Made by a program: the position numbers and the translations under genes
The notes under the pieces: model-generated
The model's input: the letters and a program-made list of their open reading frames with translations, nothing else
What the model was told of the DNA's origin: nothing
The model's database searches: none
NCBI GenBank assembly: GCA_022775765.1
Contig: JALFKC010000084.1
Coordinates: 1-58,991, forward strand
Length of the DNA: 58,991 nt
Reading direction: 5' to 3'
Source of the DNA: Campylobacter sp.
GTDB taxonomy: Bacteria; Campylobacterota; Campylobacteria; Campylobacterales; Campylobacteraceae
Part shown: one piece after another, positions 8,813 through 17,114 of the stretch
Layout of the letters: every line of letters starts with the position of its first letter
How positions within the stretch are numbered: the stretch's first letter is position 1

Positions 8813-9571
8813 TTAAAATGCTGGCAAAACTACGCCATCATACTTTGAGTTTATAAACTCTTTTACTTGTTCGCTTGTGATGGCGTCTTTTAGTGTGTTT
8901 AGTTTGGTTGAGTTTTCATCGCTTTTTCTAATAGCAATGATATTGACATATGGGCTATCCTTCTCCTCAACAAAAAGCCCATCTTTGAGTGGATTTAGCC
9001 CACCTGCTAGAGCGTATGAAGTGCTAATGATTGAGATATCTACATCGTTAATACTTCGTGGTAAGGTCGCGGCTAAAAGAGTAGTAATTTGTAAATTCTT
9101 AGGATTTGAAGTAATCTCAAATTTCTCATCATCAAACTCTATAAGACCCGCTTTATCAAGCAAAATCAGAGCTCTTTTTTCGTTGATTGGGTCGTTTGGA
9201 ATGCTAACTTTTGCACCACTTTTTAGCTCATTTAGGTTTTTGTGATTTGTGCTATAAATTGCCATCGGCTCGATATGAACTTTAGCAAGCGAGATAAGGT
9301 GGGTGCCGTTTTGAGCATTAAAATCCTTTAAAAACGGCTCGTGTTGATAAAAATTAGCGTCTATATCACCACTCTCAAGCGAGTAATTAAGAACCTTATC
9401 ATCAATCTCTGTGATTTTAAGTTCGTAGCCTTTTTCTTTCAAAATCGGTCTAGCAACTTCTAAGATTTCAGCATGTGGAACTGGCACAGCCCCCACTTGA
9501 ATGATTTCATTAGCGTTTAAGCCAAGCACAAAAGCTAAACTCAAAAACGATAATTTGATTAAATTTTTCAT
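8813..9571 (-). CDS. metQ: MetQ/NlpA-family methionine-binding protein, copy 3 (first of the operon)
   Basis: The 252-residue NlpA/MetQ protein begins with a signal peptide ending GLNA/NEI and has the VGAVPVPHAEILE block. It lacks a lipobox cysteine. It is the first metQ downstream of a Met-rich leader peptide and terminator, so expression of all three copies is probably controlled there. Its weak AAAGG Shine-Dalgarno (about 9574-9579) abuts and partly enters an 11-bp hairpin (9579-9616), so translation initiation may also be controlled. Confidence 0.88.
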   Translation of the reverse strand: MKNLIKLSFLSLAFVLGLNANEIIQVGAVPVPHAEILEVARPILKEKGYELKITEIDDKVLNYSLESGDIDANFYQHEPFLKDFNAQNGTHLISLAKVHIEPMAIYSTNHKNLNELKSGAKVSIPNDPINEKRALILLDKAGLIEFDDEKFEITSNPKNLQITTLLAATLPRSINDVDISIISTSYALAGGLNPLKDGLFVEEKDSPYVNIIAIRKSDENSTKLNTLKDAITSEQVKEFINSKYDGVVLPAF

Positions 9572-9578
9572 TTTTGCC

Positions 9579-9616
9579 TTTCATAAATTTACTCATTTAA
9601 AACTGAATTTATGAAA
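9579..9616 (-). promoter_or_regulatory. Hairpin abutting the first metQ start
   Basis: A perfect 11-bp inverted repeat, TTTCATAAATT (9579-9589) and its complement (9606-9616), has a 16-base loop. In the transcript the 3' arm runs into the AAAGG ribosome-binding site of the first metQ (ATG at 9571). The 5' arm and loop are covered by ribosomes translating the small ORF at 9589-9639. This geometry would allow translation of the small ORF to open the metQ start. Confidence 0.5.
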
Positions 9617-9639
9617 ATAGTAAGAAAATTTAGCTTCAT
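9589..9639 (-). CDS. Possible second short leader ORF before metQ
   Basis: The 16-residue ORF MKLNFLTIFINSVLNE starts at an ATG preceded by AAAAAGGAATTTTT, a good Shine-Dalgarno. It lies between the leader terminator and the first metQ, and its stop falls inside the start-site hairpin. It has no Met beyond the initiator. It could simply be a translated spacer that keeps the metQ start open, or chance. Coding status is unproven. Confidence 0.4.
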   Translation of the reverse strand: MKLNFLTIFINSVLNE

Positions 9640-9667
9640 AAAAATTCCTTTTTAAATGTTTATAAAA

Positions 9668-9691
9668 GCACTTAAAAAGAAATTTAAGTGC
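9668..9691 (-). terminator. Attenuator terminator between Met-rich leader peptide and metQ
   Basis: A perfect 9-bp stem GCACTTAAA/TTTAAGTGC with a 6-base loop is followed on the minus strand by TTTTAT. It starts 4 bases after the stop codon of the Met-rich leader ORF. A competing 7-bp hairpin (TTTAAGT at 9693-9699 pairing with ACTTAAA at 9683-9689) overlaps the leader stop codon and shares the terminator's first arm, so it can serve as an antiterminator. Both are visible in sequence; function is inferred. The U-tract is short. Confidence 0.6.
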
Positions 9692-9694
9692 AAC

Positions 9695-9739
9695 TTAAAA
9701 ACTACACATTTCATACATATCTGACATTTCTGAAGTCAT
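9695..9739 (-). CDS. Met-rich leader peptide of the metQ operon
   Basis: The 14-codon ORF encodes MTSEMSDMYEMCSF, with Met at positions 1, 5, 8 and 11. Its ATG is seven bases after a strong AAAAGGAG Shine-Dalgarno, and a TATAAT promoter element lies about 30 bases upstream. It ends 4 bases before a terminator hairpin and precedes three methionine-binding-protein genes. A short peptide rich in the amino acid handled by the downstream operon is the signature of ribosome-mediated attenuation: stalling at Met codons when charged Met-tRNA is scarce would favour antitermination. I know of no described Campylobacter example but could not search. Confidence 0.65.
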   Translation of the reverse strand: MTSEMSDMYEMCSF

Positions 9740-9769
9740 TTTTTTTCTCCTTTTAAATTTGATTTGTGA

Positions 9770-9775
9770 ATTATA
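9770..9775 (-). promoter_or_regulatory. -10 element of metQ leader promoter
   Basis: Perfect TATAAT on the minus strand, predicting a transcript start near 9763, about 24 bases before the leader-peptide ATG. Campylobacter sigma-70 promoters need little -35 consensus, and the T-rich upstream sequence fits. Confidence 0.6.
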
Positions 9776-9815
9776 ATAAAATTATTCTTAAAATTTTCTA
9801 AAGTAATATAAAAAT

Positions 9816-9879
9816 AAGATATATTTTTATAAATTAAGCTTAAAAATATGTATTTATGCGAATTATAAAAATATATCTT
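9816..9879 (-). terminator. 17-bp inverted repeat ending the metN-metI unit
   Basis: A perfect 17-bp arm AAGATATATTTTTATAA (9816-9832) is repeated inverted at 9863-9879 with a 30-base loop. On the minus strand it is followed by ATTTTTATATT. It lies 12 bases past the metI stop and upstream of the metQ leader promoter, so it probably separates the two units. The stem is almost pure A-T, which weakens it. Confidence 0.5.
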
Positions 9880-9890
9880 TTAAGTATAAA

Positions 9891-10715
9891 TTATTTTTTA
9901 GCTTTTCTATATAGATAATTGCCAACCATTTGAAAAATTTGAACCATCACAACTAGTATGACAACTGTATAGAGCATAATATCAGCTCTAAATCTTTGAA
10001 AACCATACCTTATAGCCACATCTCCAAGCCCACCGCCTCCAAGCGTACCAGCCATCGCTGAAAAGCCAATAACTACGATTATGGTTAGGGTTGTGACATT
10101 AATTAGAGCTGGCACAGCCTCAACCAAAATCACTCTAAAAATTATTTGCATCTTACTAGCCCCAAAGCTCTTAGCAGCCTCAACTATACCGCTATCAACT
10201 TCAATTAATGCGTTTTCTATCAAGCGAGCGATAAATGGTGCGGTGCCAATGGTTAGAGGAACTATAGCTGCGTCGGTGCCAATACTCGTGCCAACCACAA
10301 ACCTAACAAATGGGAAAAGCACAATAATAAGAATAATAAACGGAAAACTTCTTAAGGTATTTACAATAGTATCAAGGATGAGATAGATGAAGCGGTTTTC
10401 CATCAAACCACCACTTCTTGTTAAAACCAAAACAATAGCCAAAATTAGCCCCAAAATCCCAGCAAAAAAAGTCGCTGTGATACTCATATACAGAGTTTCC
10501 CAAGTGGCAACTAGCAAAATATCAACTATCACTTTGTAGTTTTTGGCCCCAAGTAATGCGGTTAAGCTCTCTTTTAAGCTAGCAAAAATTTCACCAAAAA
10601 AGGGCTTATTAATGGTGCTATCTATGCTAACAAAAACTGAATTTCCTACAAAAAATGGGTAGAGAAAAAATAAAACTAAAATCAATCCTAAAAATATAAC
10701 TGTTTTTTTACCCAT
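9891..10715 (-). CDS. metI: MetI-type methionine ABC transporter permease
   Basis: The 274-residue inner-membrane permease has the MetI pattern: a TWETLYMSITATFFAGILGLILAI-type first core helix region, LRSFPFIILIIVLFPF, and the EAA-like loop EAAKSFGASKMQIIFRVILVEAVPAL near residues 180-205. Usual MetI length is about 217; the extra ~50 residues are an N-terminal helix and loop, seen in some Campylobacter homologues. Its ATG overlaps the upstream Sel1 stop as TAATG, so it is translationally coupled to that gene. Its partner ATPase is metN. Confidence 0.88.
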   Translation of the reverse strand: MGKKTVIFLGLILVLFFLYPFFVGNSVFVSIDSTINKPFFGEIFASLKESLTALLGAKNYKVIVDILLVATWETLYMSITATFFAGILGLILAIVLVLTRSGGLMENRFIYLILDTIVNTLRSFPFIILIIVLFPFVRFVVGTSIGTDAAIVPLTIGTAPFIARLIENALIEVDSGIVEAAKSFGASKMQIIFRVILVEAVPALINVTTLTIIVVIGFSAMAGTLGGGGLGDVAIRYGFQRFRADIMLYTVVILVVMVQIFQMVGNYLYRKAKK

Positions 10716-11119
10716 TAGTAGCCCTGTCTATTTAAATCAGCATATCTGCCACAACCTAGTTGAAATCCAAAATCGCAAGTTTTGCCAAAATACTTCTTAG
10801 CTGTGGTATAGTTTTTCTTTACTTCTTGAGCATTTTCATATGAAAATCCAAGACTAAAGCAACCTTCATCAACACCACCATCACAAGCCATTTTGTAGTA
10901 TTTATTAGCTTCTTTATAGTCTTGTTTTACACCCAATCCAGTATCGTATAAAACACCAACATTATAGTAAGTATCATCAACACCACCATCACAAACCTTT
11001 TTATAATACTCAGCAGATTTTGTAAAGTCGCCATTATTATAAGCTTCTACAGCTATATCAAAATCATTCGCACAAACAGCACCAAATCCCAAAATCAAAG
11101 CTAAAAATAACTTTTTCAT
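10715..11119 (-). CDS. Exported cysteine-rich Sel1-repeat protein (Hcp-like), between metN and metI
   Basis: The 134-residue protein has a signal peptide (MKKLFLALILGFGAVCA) and about three Sel1/TPR-like repeats, each with a Cys pair (YKKVCDGGVDD, YKMACDGGVDEGC, FGKTCDFGFQLGC), as in Helicobacter cysteine-rich Hcp proteins where the pairs form disulfides. Function is unknown; some family members bind beta-lactams or act in host interaction. It has a strong AGGAG Shine-Dalgarno and is coupled to metI by a TAATG overlap. Its placement inside a transporter operon is odd. Confidence 0.75.
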   Translation of the reverse strand: MKKLFLALILGFGAVCANDFDIAVEAYNNGDFTKSAEYYKKVCDGGVDDTYYNVGVLYDTGLGVKQDYKEANKYYKMACDGGVDEGCFSLGFSYENAQEVKKNYTTAKKYFGKTCDFGFQLGCGRYADLNRQGY

Positions 11120-11148
11120 TTTATCTCCTTAGAAATTCTAATTTCTCA

Positions 11149-12117
11149 TCACTTATATTCATCCAAAATTTCCCACAAAACGCCGGTTTTTTTGATATAC
11201 TCTATCACTATATTTTTATCTTTTGGGTCGATATTGATAACCAAATGCCCTAACACCAGCTCACTTAACTGCTCGATTTTGCCCCAAACTATATTAAAAT
11301 TAATATCTAAATCCCTAGCCATATTTGTTATCACGCAATTAAAGGCGACATTTCTAGGAAAATATAGTGAAATATTTAGTCCTTCATTTGGCACTATCAC
11401 ATCTTCGCCCAAAAACTCCTTCATATCTTCACCTGGCTTTAAAAACATATCTTCAGTGTTGCCACTATCTTTGATCTCTCCGCCAACCAAAAGCACGGCT
11501 TTGTTTGCAGTGGTTTTGACTACCTCCATCTCGTGGGTAACTAGCACGATGGTAATTCCTAGATTTTTGTTAATATCTTTTAAAAGTTCTAAAATTTGCT
11601 TGGTAGTTTTTGGGTCAAGTGCTGAAGTCGCTTCATCGCTTAATAGGATTTTGGGATTTAGCGCTAGGGCTCTAGCGATAGCGACGCGTTGCTTTTGACC
11701 GCCACTTAGCTCTCTTGGATATGAGTTTAATTTCCCACTTAACCCAACGATATCAAGTAGCTCTTTAACTCTTTTGTCAATATAGTTTTTTTCGTATCCC
11801 CAAAATAGAAGTGGTGTAGCAACATTTTCATATACTGTTTTTCTACTCATTAGTGCAAAATGCTGAAATATCATACCGATATCACGGCGAAATTCTCTAA
11901 GTTCTTTGTTTTTTAGAGTATTAACCTCTTTGTCAAAAACTTTCACGCTTCCACTATCATAACTCTCAAGCCCATTTAAGCATCTAAGTAGCGTGCTTTT
12001 GCCAGCTCCGCTATGGCCTACAAGGGCAAATATTTCACCCTTTTTTATCTCGAAATTGATATCTTTTAAAACAGGTGTGTTGCCGTAACTTTTGTATAAA
12101 TTTGTGACTTTTATCAT
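11149..12117 (-). CDS. metN: MetN-type methionine ABC transporter ATPase
   Basis: The 322-residue ATPase has Walker [11 protein letters not shown]-loop FQHF, signature LSGGQKQR, Walker [13 protein letters not shown] and the switch His in VTHEMEV, followed by a C-terminal ACT-like NIL domain from about residue 240 that in MetN senses intracellular Met. I start at the ATG at 12117 ([12 protein letters not shown]), 10 bases after the upstream Sel1 stop. A longer reading to 12201 would run into that gene. Confidence 0.9.
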   Translation of the reverse strand: MIKVTNLYKSYGNTPVLKDINFEIKKGEIFALVGHSGAGKSTLLRCLNGLESYDSGSVKVFDKEVNTLKNKELREFRRDIGMIFQHFALMSRKTVYENVATPLLFWGYEKNYIDKRVKELLDIVGLSGKLNSYPRELSGGQKQRVAIARALALNPKILLSDEATSALDPKTTKQILELLKDINKNLGITIVLVTHEMEVVKTTANKAVLLVGGEIKDSGNTEDMFLKPGEDMKEFLGEDVIVPNEGLNISLYFPRNVAFNCVITNMARDLDINFNIVWGKIEQLSELVLGHLVINIDPKDKNIVIEYIKKTGVLWEILDEYK

Positions 12118-12127
12118 ACTAAATTTC

Positions 12128-12487
12128 TTAAAACCCCTCTTCGTTAAGCTCTCTAAATTTATCACAGCCCACTTGTTCGCCAAGGTCGCACGACACTCCA
12201 TAAAACTCCTTAGCTAGGGGCTTGTCTTGCCTAACGGCTTGGCCACTTTCATATACATAGCCTAGATTATTGCACCCAAATGGATTACTATCCCTGCAAG
12301 CCACCGAGTAGAATTGATACGCTTTTTTGTAATCTCTTTGAACGCCATCACCATCTGTGTAGATTACACCTAAGGTATTACAAGCTGTGGAATTATTATC
12401 ACTAAGGCATAAACTCTCAAGCTCAGTGACGCTACTAGCTAGCAAATTTAGAGCAAACAAGCCCAAAAATAGATAAATTTTTCTCAT
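12128..12487 (-). CDS. Exported cysteine-rich Sel1-repeat protein (Hcp-like), upstream of metN
   Basis: The 119-residue protein has a signal peptide ([17 protein letters not shown]) and two to three Sel1-type repeats with Cys at regular spacing ([33 protein letters not shown]). It is related to but clearly distinct from the Sel1 gene at 10715. The start follows AAGGAAA. It lies 8 bases from the upstream DUF486 gene and 10 bases from metN, so all are likely one transcript. Two such proteins flanking metN suggest a link to transport or periplasmic thiol chemistry, but function is unknown. Confidence 0.7.
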   Translation of the reverse strand: MRKIYLFLGLFALNLLASSVTELESLCLSDNNSTACNTLGVIYTDGDGVQRDYKKAYQFYSVACRDSNPFGCNNLGYVYESGQAVRQDKPLAKEFYGVSCDLGEQVGCDKFRELNEEGF

Positions 12488-12495
12488 AAATTTCC

Positions 12496-12864
12496 TTACT
12501 TTTTAAACATAAAATAGACTGCCAAAATCATAAAAACAAAGCCTATTATGTGATTTATTCTTAGGGTTTCAGTTTTAAAAACAACTAGCGTAAAGATTAC
12601 AAATACGCTTAGGGCGATGACTTCTTGGATGACTTTTAGTTGCCAAAGATTAAATGGTCCGCCGTTTGACGCGTAGCCGATACGGTTGGCTGGGACTTGA
12701 AAACAATACTCAAAAAACGCTATCATCCAGCTAATGACAATGATGGCAAAAAGCCCAAAGCTACTAAATGGCTCGGTTTTGCTAAATTTCAAATGCCCAT
12801 ACCACGCAAGAGTCATAAAAATATTTGAAATCATCAACAAAATAATTGTATAAAAACCTTTCAC
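12496..12864 (-). CDS. DMT-family small membrane protein (DUF486)
   Basis: The 122-residue protein has four hydrophobic helices and the DUF486 signature AWYGHLKF near residues 20-27 and EYCFQVPANRIGY near 52-64, with the NLWQLKVIQEVI segment. DUF486 proteins belong to the drug/metabolite transporter superfamily and may act as dimers; substrates are unknown. The GTG start at 12864 follows GGGGATAGC. It is the first gene of the unit leading into metN and metI. Confidence 0.8.
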   Translation of the reverse strand: MKGFYTIILLMISNIFMTLAWYGHLKFSKTEPFSSFGLFAIIVISWMIAFFEYCFQVPANRIGYASNGGPFNLWQLKVIQEVIALSVFVIFTLVVFKTETLRINHIIGFVFMILAVYFMFKK

Positions 12865-12983
12865 GCTATCCCCAAAAAATTTAATCTAATAATTTACCAT
12901 AAATTTATGAATTTAACGCTTATTTGTCTTTGAATTTGGTGAAATTTATCGAAATTTTTAATTTTAAATTTATACTTTTTTAG

Positions 12984-13030
12984 TTGATTAATGGATCAAT
13001 TAACTTTTTAAAGTTTAAATACGATACAAT
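12984..13030 (+). promoter_or_regulatory. Promoter and inverted repeat upstream of the DUF2000 pseudogene
   Basis: A TACAAT -10-like hexamer is at 13025-13030. Upstream, TTGAT-TAATGG-ATCAA (12984-12999) forms an inverted repeat extendable to nine positions. The half sites match FNR-type boxes but the spacer is 6 rather than 4, so another operator or a hairpin is equally possible. Confidence 0.4.
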
Positions 13031-13056
13031 TAAGGTTTGAAATTTAGCAAGGTGAT

Positions 13057-13463
13057 ATGATGAATTTTGACACAAAAATTAAGATTGTTCTAAGAGATGA
13101 TTTAGAGCCGTGGCAAGAGTTGAATGTCGTGGCGTTTTTGATGAGTGGAATTGGTGCGACACAAAATATCGTGGGTGAACCTTACAAGGACAAATCTGGC
13201 AACGAATATCTTTCTATGTCACAGCAACCTATTATGATTCATAGTGGCTCAGGCGAGACGATGAATGCTATGCTTCAAAAGGCTCTTTGCTGAGGGCACA
13301 ATAAACATCTACACACATGAGCTTTTACACAACTTATAATGATGATAACAGAGCTAGTGTGGCGAGCTTTGAAGTGGGTGAGTTAAATTTAGTAGGCATT
13401 GCAATGCATGGCAAGAAAAATCCAATCGATAAGCTTTTTAAGGAATGCCCACTTCATAAGTAG
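13057..13463 (+). pseudogene. DUF2000-family gene broken by two frameshifts
   Basis: The first frame (13057-13293) gives 78 residues starting MMNFDTKIKIVLRDDLEPWQ, a clear DUF2000 N-terminus with IVGEPYKDKSGNEYL. Coding sense continues after the early TGA in a second frame (FAEGTINIYTHELLHN) and then a third (YNDDNRASVASFEVGELNLVG...), ending at TAG 13461-13463. Rejoined, the product is about 135 residues, the usual family length. Two single-base indels, near 13287 and 13340, therefore inactivated it. DUF2000 proteins adopt a peptidyl-tRNA-hydrolase-2-like fold; function unknown. Confidence 0.75.
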
Positions 13464-13530
13464 TTTAAATTTATAAATCTTGCTAAATTTAGTGAGATTT
13501 ACTTTGTAATATTTTAATTTATAATTTAAT

Positions 13531-14275
13531 TTATCTATCATCCAATACAATATATTTTTTAGTTTTGTTTAAATTTATACCAGTTTGTGTCAAAAGATAA
13601 TTTTTAAGCCTAAAGAACTCTTCGTTACTACCTATAATAAATGAAATTTGTCTATCTTTTGAATAGATAATTATCCCATCATATAATATCAATCTTAATT
13701 CAAATTTAAACAGCAAATATAGCATAAATTTAGCTACCTAAATAATAAAAATAGCTAGAAATACCAAAATTAAAGTAGCGATGATATCGCCACTTTTTAT
13801 ACATTGCCACAAAATAGCTAAGCAAAGCAAAAGACAACAAAATACATAAAGTATTTTATTATCAAGAAGTTTTTTTGAGCATTATTCATCGCCTTATAGT
13901 CTCTAAAATATATAGCTCGTTTAATTTCGGTAATGTCTTTAATTCTGATTAGATTTTTGATTTTATTATTTTCTTTTTTTATAATAGAATTCTCTGTGAA
14001 ACATAAATAAATTTTACTATTAAATATTTATTTAAGTAAAATATTAGGTATGGAACTCCTAAAATTGGAAATAGTAAAAACAGTTTTTGATAATTTTCTG
14101 CACCAGGATTAATAATGAAAAACAGTATTAAATATATAAAAAATGCTAAAAATATCATAAAATAATGGAGATATTTTTTGTCATTTATAATAAGAGATGA
14201 CATATTGTAGTCATATTTTTCTTTGTCAGTTTTGCTATTTAAATTTGAGACTTTACCACTACACATATCAGCCAA
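13531..14275 (-). pseudogene. Degraded membrane protein gene (at least two frameshifts and one in-frame stop)
   Basis: Reading down the minus strand from the ATG at 14275, a two-helix segment (to about 13990) shifts frame after LIVKFIYV into FTENSIIKKENNKIKNLIRI..., shifts again near 13820 into a hydrophobic segment ending LVFLAIFII, hits a TAG near 13737, and continues in the same frame as the 64-residue stretch ending KKYIVLDDR at 13531. Rejoined, this is about 245 residues with four hydrophobic helices and a charged domain between them. I do not recognise the family. It may be read elsewhere as two small hypothetical genes (13531-13725 and 13979-14275). Confidence 0.6.
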
Positions 14276-14286
14276 CCTACAAATTT

Positions 14287-14335
14287 TTAGTGATTATAGC
14301 ATAAATTTAGATTAATATTTCAAAATAATCACTAA
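14287..14335. repeat. 11-bp inverted repeat upstream of the membrane pseudogene
   Basis: TTAGTGATTAT (14287-14297) is repeated perfectly inverted at 14325-14335 with 27 bases between. It sits just before the pseudogene start and after the frdB terminator, so it may be an old operator pair or a hairpin. Confidence 0.4.
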
Positions 14336-14362
14336 TGCTTAAATACTATTTTTAATTAAAGT

Positions 14363-14388
14363 CCCAAATTCGCCGTAGCAAATTTGGG
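14363..14388 (-). terminator. Terminator of frdCAB
   Basis: The stem CCCAAATTCGC (14363-14373) pairs with GCAAATTTGGG (14378-14388), one G-T wobble and a 4-base loop, just after the frdB stop. On the minus strand it leads into ACTTTAATTAAAAA. Confidence 0.7.
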
Positions 14389-14397
14389 CTATAAAAA

Positions 14398-15117
14398 TTA
14401 TTTGGTAGTTGCCATCTTTCTTCTAAGATAGGCGATTTTGCTTTGAAGTGGGATATGTTTAGGACAGTTGTCTTCACATCCTAACAAACTCATACATCCA
14501 AACACACCATTATCATCACCAACGATATCGTAGTATGCTTTATCATCTCTTTGGTCGTGGCTATCAAGCATAAATCTTACGATTTTGTTTAGTCCAACAG
14601 CACCCAAAAAATCCTCTCTCATAAGTGCAGTTCCACAACTTGCCACGCAAATTCCACACTCTACACATCTATCAAGTTCAAATACCTCTTGTGCTACTTC
14701 AGGATCAACTCTCTCTTCAACCTTTGAGATATCAGGTTTGGCATTGGTGTGAATCCACGCTTCAACGCGTCTATTCATCTTATGCATCCACTTGCCAGTA
14801 TTAACGCTAAGGTCTTTGATGAGCTTAAATGCGGGCAGAGGCATAAGCTCAATTACTCCATCTGGGTAATCCTTGGTAAGAGTTCTACACGCTAACTTTG
14901 GCACGCCATTTATCACCATACCACAGCTTCCACAAATTCCCGCCCTACAGACAAAGTCAAAGCTAAGGCTTGGATCAAATCTCTCTCTTATATTTGATAG
15001 AGCGACATAAATAGTCATTCCATCAGTCTCCTCAAGCTCATACTCAGCAAAATATGGCTTGCTGAGTTTGCTTTGGGGGTTAAATTTAAAAGCTTTTATT
15101 TTAATTGTTCTACTCAT
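14398..15117 (-). CDS. frdB: Fumarate reductase iron-sulfur subunit
   Basis: The 239-residue protein has the [2Fe-2S] motif [10 protein letters not shown] with a later Cys (about 58-78), a [4Fe-4S] motif [11 protein letters not shown] (about 150-160) and a [3Fe-4S] region [13 protein letters not shown] (about 207-219). This is the standard order for FrdB/SdhB, wiring cytochrome b to the flavin subunit. It overlaps frdA by 8 bases. The order frdC-frdA-frdB is typical of Epsilonproteobacteria. Confidence 0.95.
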   Translation of the reverse strand: MSRTIKIKAFKFNPQSKLSKPYFAEYELEETDGMTIYVALSNIRERFDPSLSFDFVCRAGICGSCGMVINGVPKLACRTLTKDYPDGVIELMPLPAFKLIKDLSVNTGKWMHKMNRRVEAWIHTNAKPDISKVEERVDPEVAQEVFELDRCVECGICVASCGTALMREDFLGAVGLNKIVRFMLDSHDQRDDKAYYDIVGDDNGVFGCMSLLGCEDNCPKHIPLQSKIAYLRRKMATTK

Positions 15118-17098
15118 TACCGACTCCTATTCTTTCATTTGGTGCTTTGTATTCAGGTTGAAGTTCATAGTGCATAAGTGCGTCTTGAATTTCATATCTA
15201 CTTTTACCTTCAGCGGTCATTTTTTCTTTAATCTCATCAACCTCTTTTTGGCGAATTTCACTATTAGGGTGTTCTATGATGTTGCCTTTTGCACCATAGC
15301 CTCTAAATGCCGGTGGCATCTCCATTTTCATAATATCAAGCTCTTCATACTCAACTGTAGGCATTGTATCGCCATCTTTCCAACTTGTAAGAGTTCGTTT
15401 TAGCCAGTGAGCGTCATCTCTTTTTGGGTAATCTTCTCTGTAGTGAGCTCCCCTACTTTCAGTTCTAAGAAGTGCTCCATATGCCACGCATAGGGCTAAT
15501 TTAATCATTCTTGGCACTCTATAGGCCTCTTCAAGCTCAGGATTGCCATATTTTTCTTTGTTTTGAACTTTGATATTAGATGACTCTTTATATAACTCTT
15601 CAAGCTCTTTTACTGCGGTTTCAAGTCCTTCGCCGGTTCTAAAGATTGCGACATGATCCCACATAATTTTTTGCATTTTTTTCTTGATTTCAAAGACATT
15701 GTATTTGCCATCTCTTGAGAGAAGTTCATCTATATAATCTTCTTGTTTTTTAACAAATTTCTCAATATCGTTAGTTTTAATATCGATATCATTTTCTCTA
15801 CAGAATTTACCAAAATAATCGCCAACTATCATTCCAGCTACGACTGTCTCAGCAACTGAGTTTCCACCAAGGCGGTTAAATCCGTGCATATCCCAGCACG
15901 CTGCTTCACCAGCACTAAATAGCCCTTTTAGAGTTGGGCTTTCGCCTGTTGGTTTGGTTTTGATTCCACCCATTGAGTAGTGCTGCATTGGAAGAACTGG
16001 TGCCCATCCTTTTGGACCCTCATCAGCTGGGTCGATTCCATTGAATACTTGACAGATCTCTTGAACATCACGCAAATTTTTCTCAATATGTTCTCTACCA
16101 AGAATGCTGATATCTAGCCAAACATGCTCTCCATATGCACTTTTTACACCTTTGCCTTTTCTAATATGCTCCATTATACGCCTACTAACAACATCACGGC
16201 TAGCTAACTCTTTTTTCTCTGGTTCATAATCAGGCATAAAGCGGTATCCATCGACATCTCTTAGGATTCCACCATCACCCCTACAACCCTCAGTTAGCAA
16301 AATTCCACTTGGGACAATTGGGGTTGGGTGAAACTGAACTGCTTCCATATTGCCTAATCTTGCCACGCCTGTCTCAAGTGCGATAGCCGCTCCAGTTCCC
16401 TCACAATTTACCGCATTTGTGGTATGTTGATAAATTCTTCCATATCCACCAGTTGCTATCAAAGTTCCCCTTGCTACATAAGCGTCAATTTCGCCAGTTA
16501 TAAGGTCTCTTACTATAGCACCATAACATCTATTATCCTTATGAATAAGTGCAACTGCCTCTTTTCTATCTCTGATATCGACATTGTATTTTACACACTC
16601 ATTTGCCACACCAAAGAGCATAGTATGACCAGTTGCGTCAGCTGTATAGCAAGTTCTCCACTTTTTAGTTCCGCCAAAATCTCTTGAATGGATTAATCCG
16701 TGAACTTCTTCTTTTTCTGTGATAGTTGTTTTTTTAGCATTTATTACAGCCTCTCTATCACCTTTTGTAATTCTAGTCCATGGAACTCCCCAGCCAGCTA
16801 ACTCTCTAATAGCCTTTGGTGCAGTTTGCACAAACATTCTAGCCACTTCTTGATCACAACCCCAGTCGCTTCCTTTTACTGTATCGGCAAAATGTACATC
16901 TTCATTATCACCTTCACTCATTTTAGAATTTCCTAAGCTTGCTTGCATACCACCTTGAGCAGCAGCTGAGTGAGATCTCCTAACCGGGCAAAGGCTTAAA
17001 ACTATAGTGCTATTGCCGTTTTTCGCAGCCGCAACCGCAGCTCTAAGACCAGCTAAACCACCACCAATTATCAGTGAATCACAATAAATTATATTCAT
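15110..17098 (-). CDS. frdA: Fumarate reductase flavoprotein subunit
   Basis: The 662-residue protein has the FAD-binding [10 protein letters not shown] motif, the [10 protein letters not shown] segment with the histidine that binds FAD covalently, the HPTPIVPSG and [10 protein letters not shown] active-site blocks and the [11 protein letters not shown] block. It reduces fumarate to succinate on the cytoplasmic face as the end of an anaerobic chain from menaquinol. I prefer the ATG at 17098, nine bases after AAGGGG, over a TTG six bases upstream that is too close to it. No Tat signal, so it is not the periplasmic Mfr type. Confidence 0.95.
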   Translation of the reverse strand: MNIIYCDSLIIGGGLAGLRAAVAAAKNGNSTIVLSLCPVRRSHSAAAQGGMQASLGNSKMSEGDNEDVHFADTVKGSDWGCDQEVARMFVQTAPKAIRELAGWGVPWTRITKGDREAVINAKKTTITEKEEVHGLIHSRDFGGTKKWRTCYTADATGHTMLFGVANECVKYNVDIRDRKEAVALIHKDNRCYGAIVRDLITGEIDAYVARGTLIATGGYGRIYQHTTNAVNCEGTGAAIALETGVARLGNMEAVQFHPTPIVPSGILLTEGCRGDGGILRDVDGYRFMPDYEPEKKELASRDVVSRRIMEHIRKGKGVKSAYGEHVWLDISILGREHIEKNLRDVQEICQVFNGIDPADEGPKGWAPVLPMQHYSMGGIKTKPTGESPTLKGLFSAGEAACWDMHGFNRLGGNSVAETVVAGMIVGDYFGKFCRENDIDIKTNDIEKFVKKQEDYIDELLSRDGKYNVFEIKKKMQKIMWDHVAIFRTGEGLETAVKELEELYKESSNIKVQNKEKYGNPELEEAYRVPRMIKLALCVAYGALLRTESRGAHYREDYPKRDDAHWLKRTLTSWKDGDTMPTVEYEELDIMKMEMPPAFRGYGAKGNIIEHPNSEIRQKEVDEIKEKMTAEGKSRYEIQDALMHYELQPEYKAPNERIGVGNE

Positions 17099-17114
17099 AT
17101 TCAATTACCCCTTT

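Noticed and set aside
9589-9639. The 16-residue ORF as a second Met-sensing leader
   Set aside because: It has no Met codon beyond the initiator, so only a spacer or coupling role is plausible.
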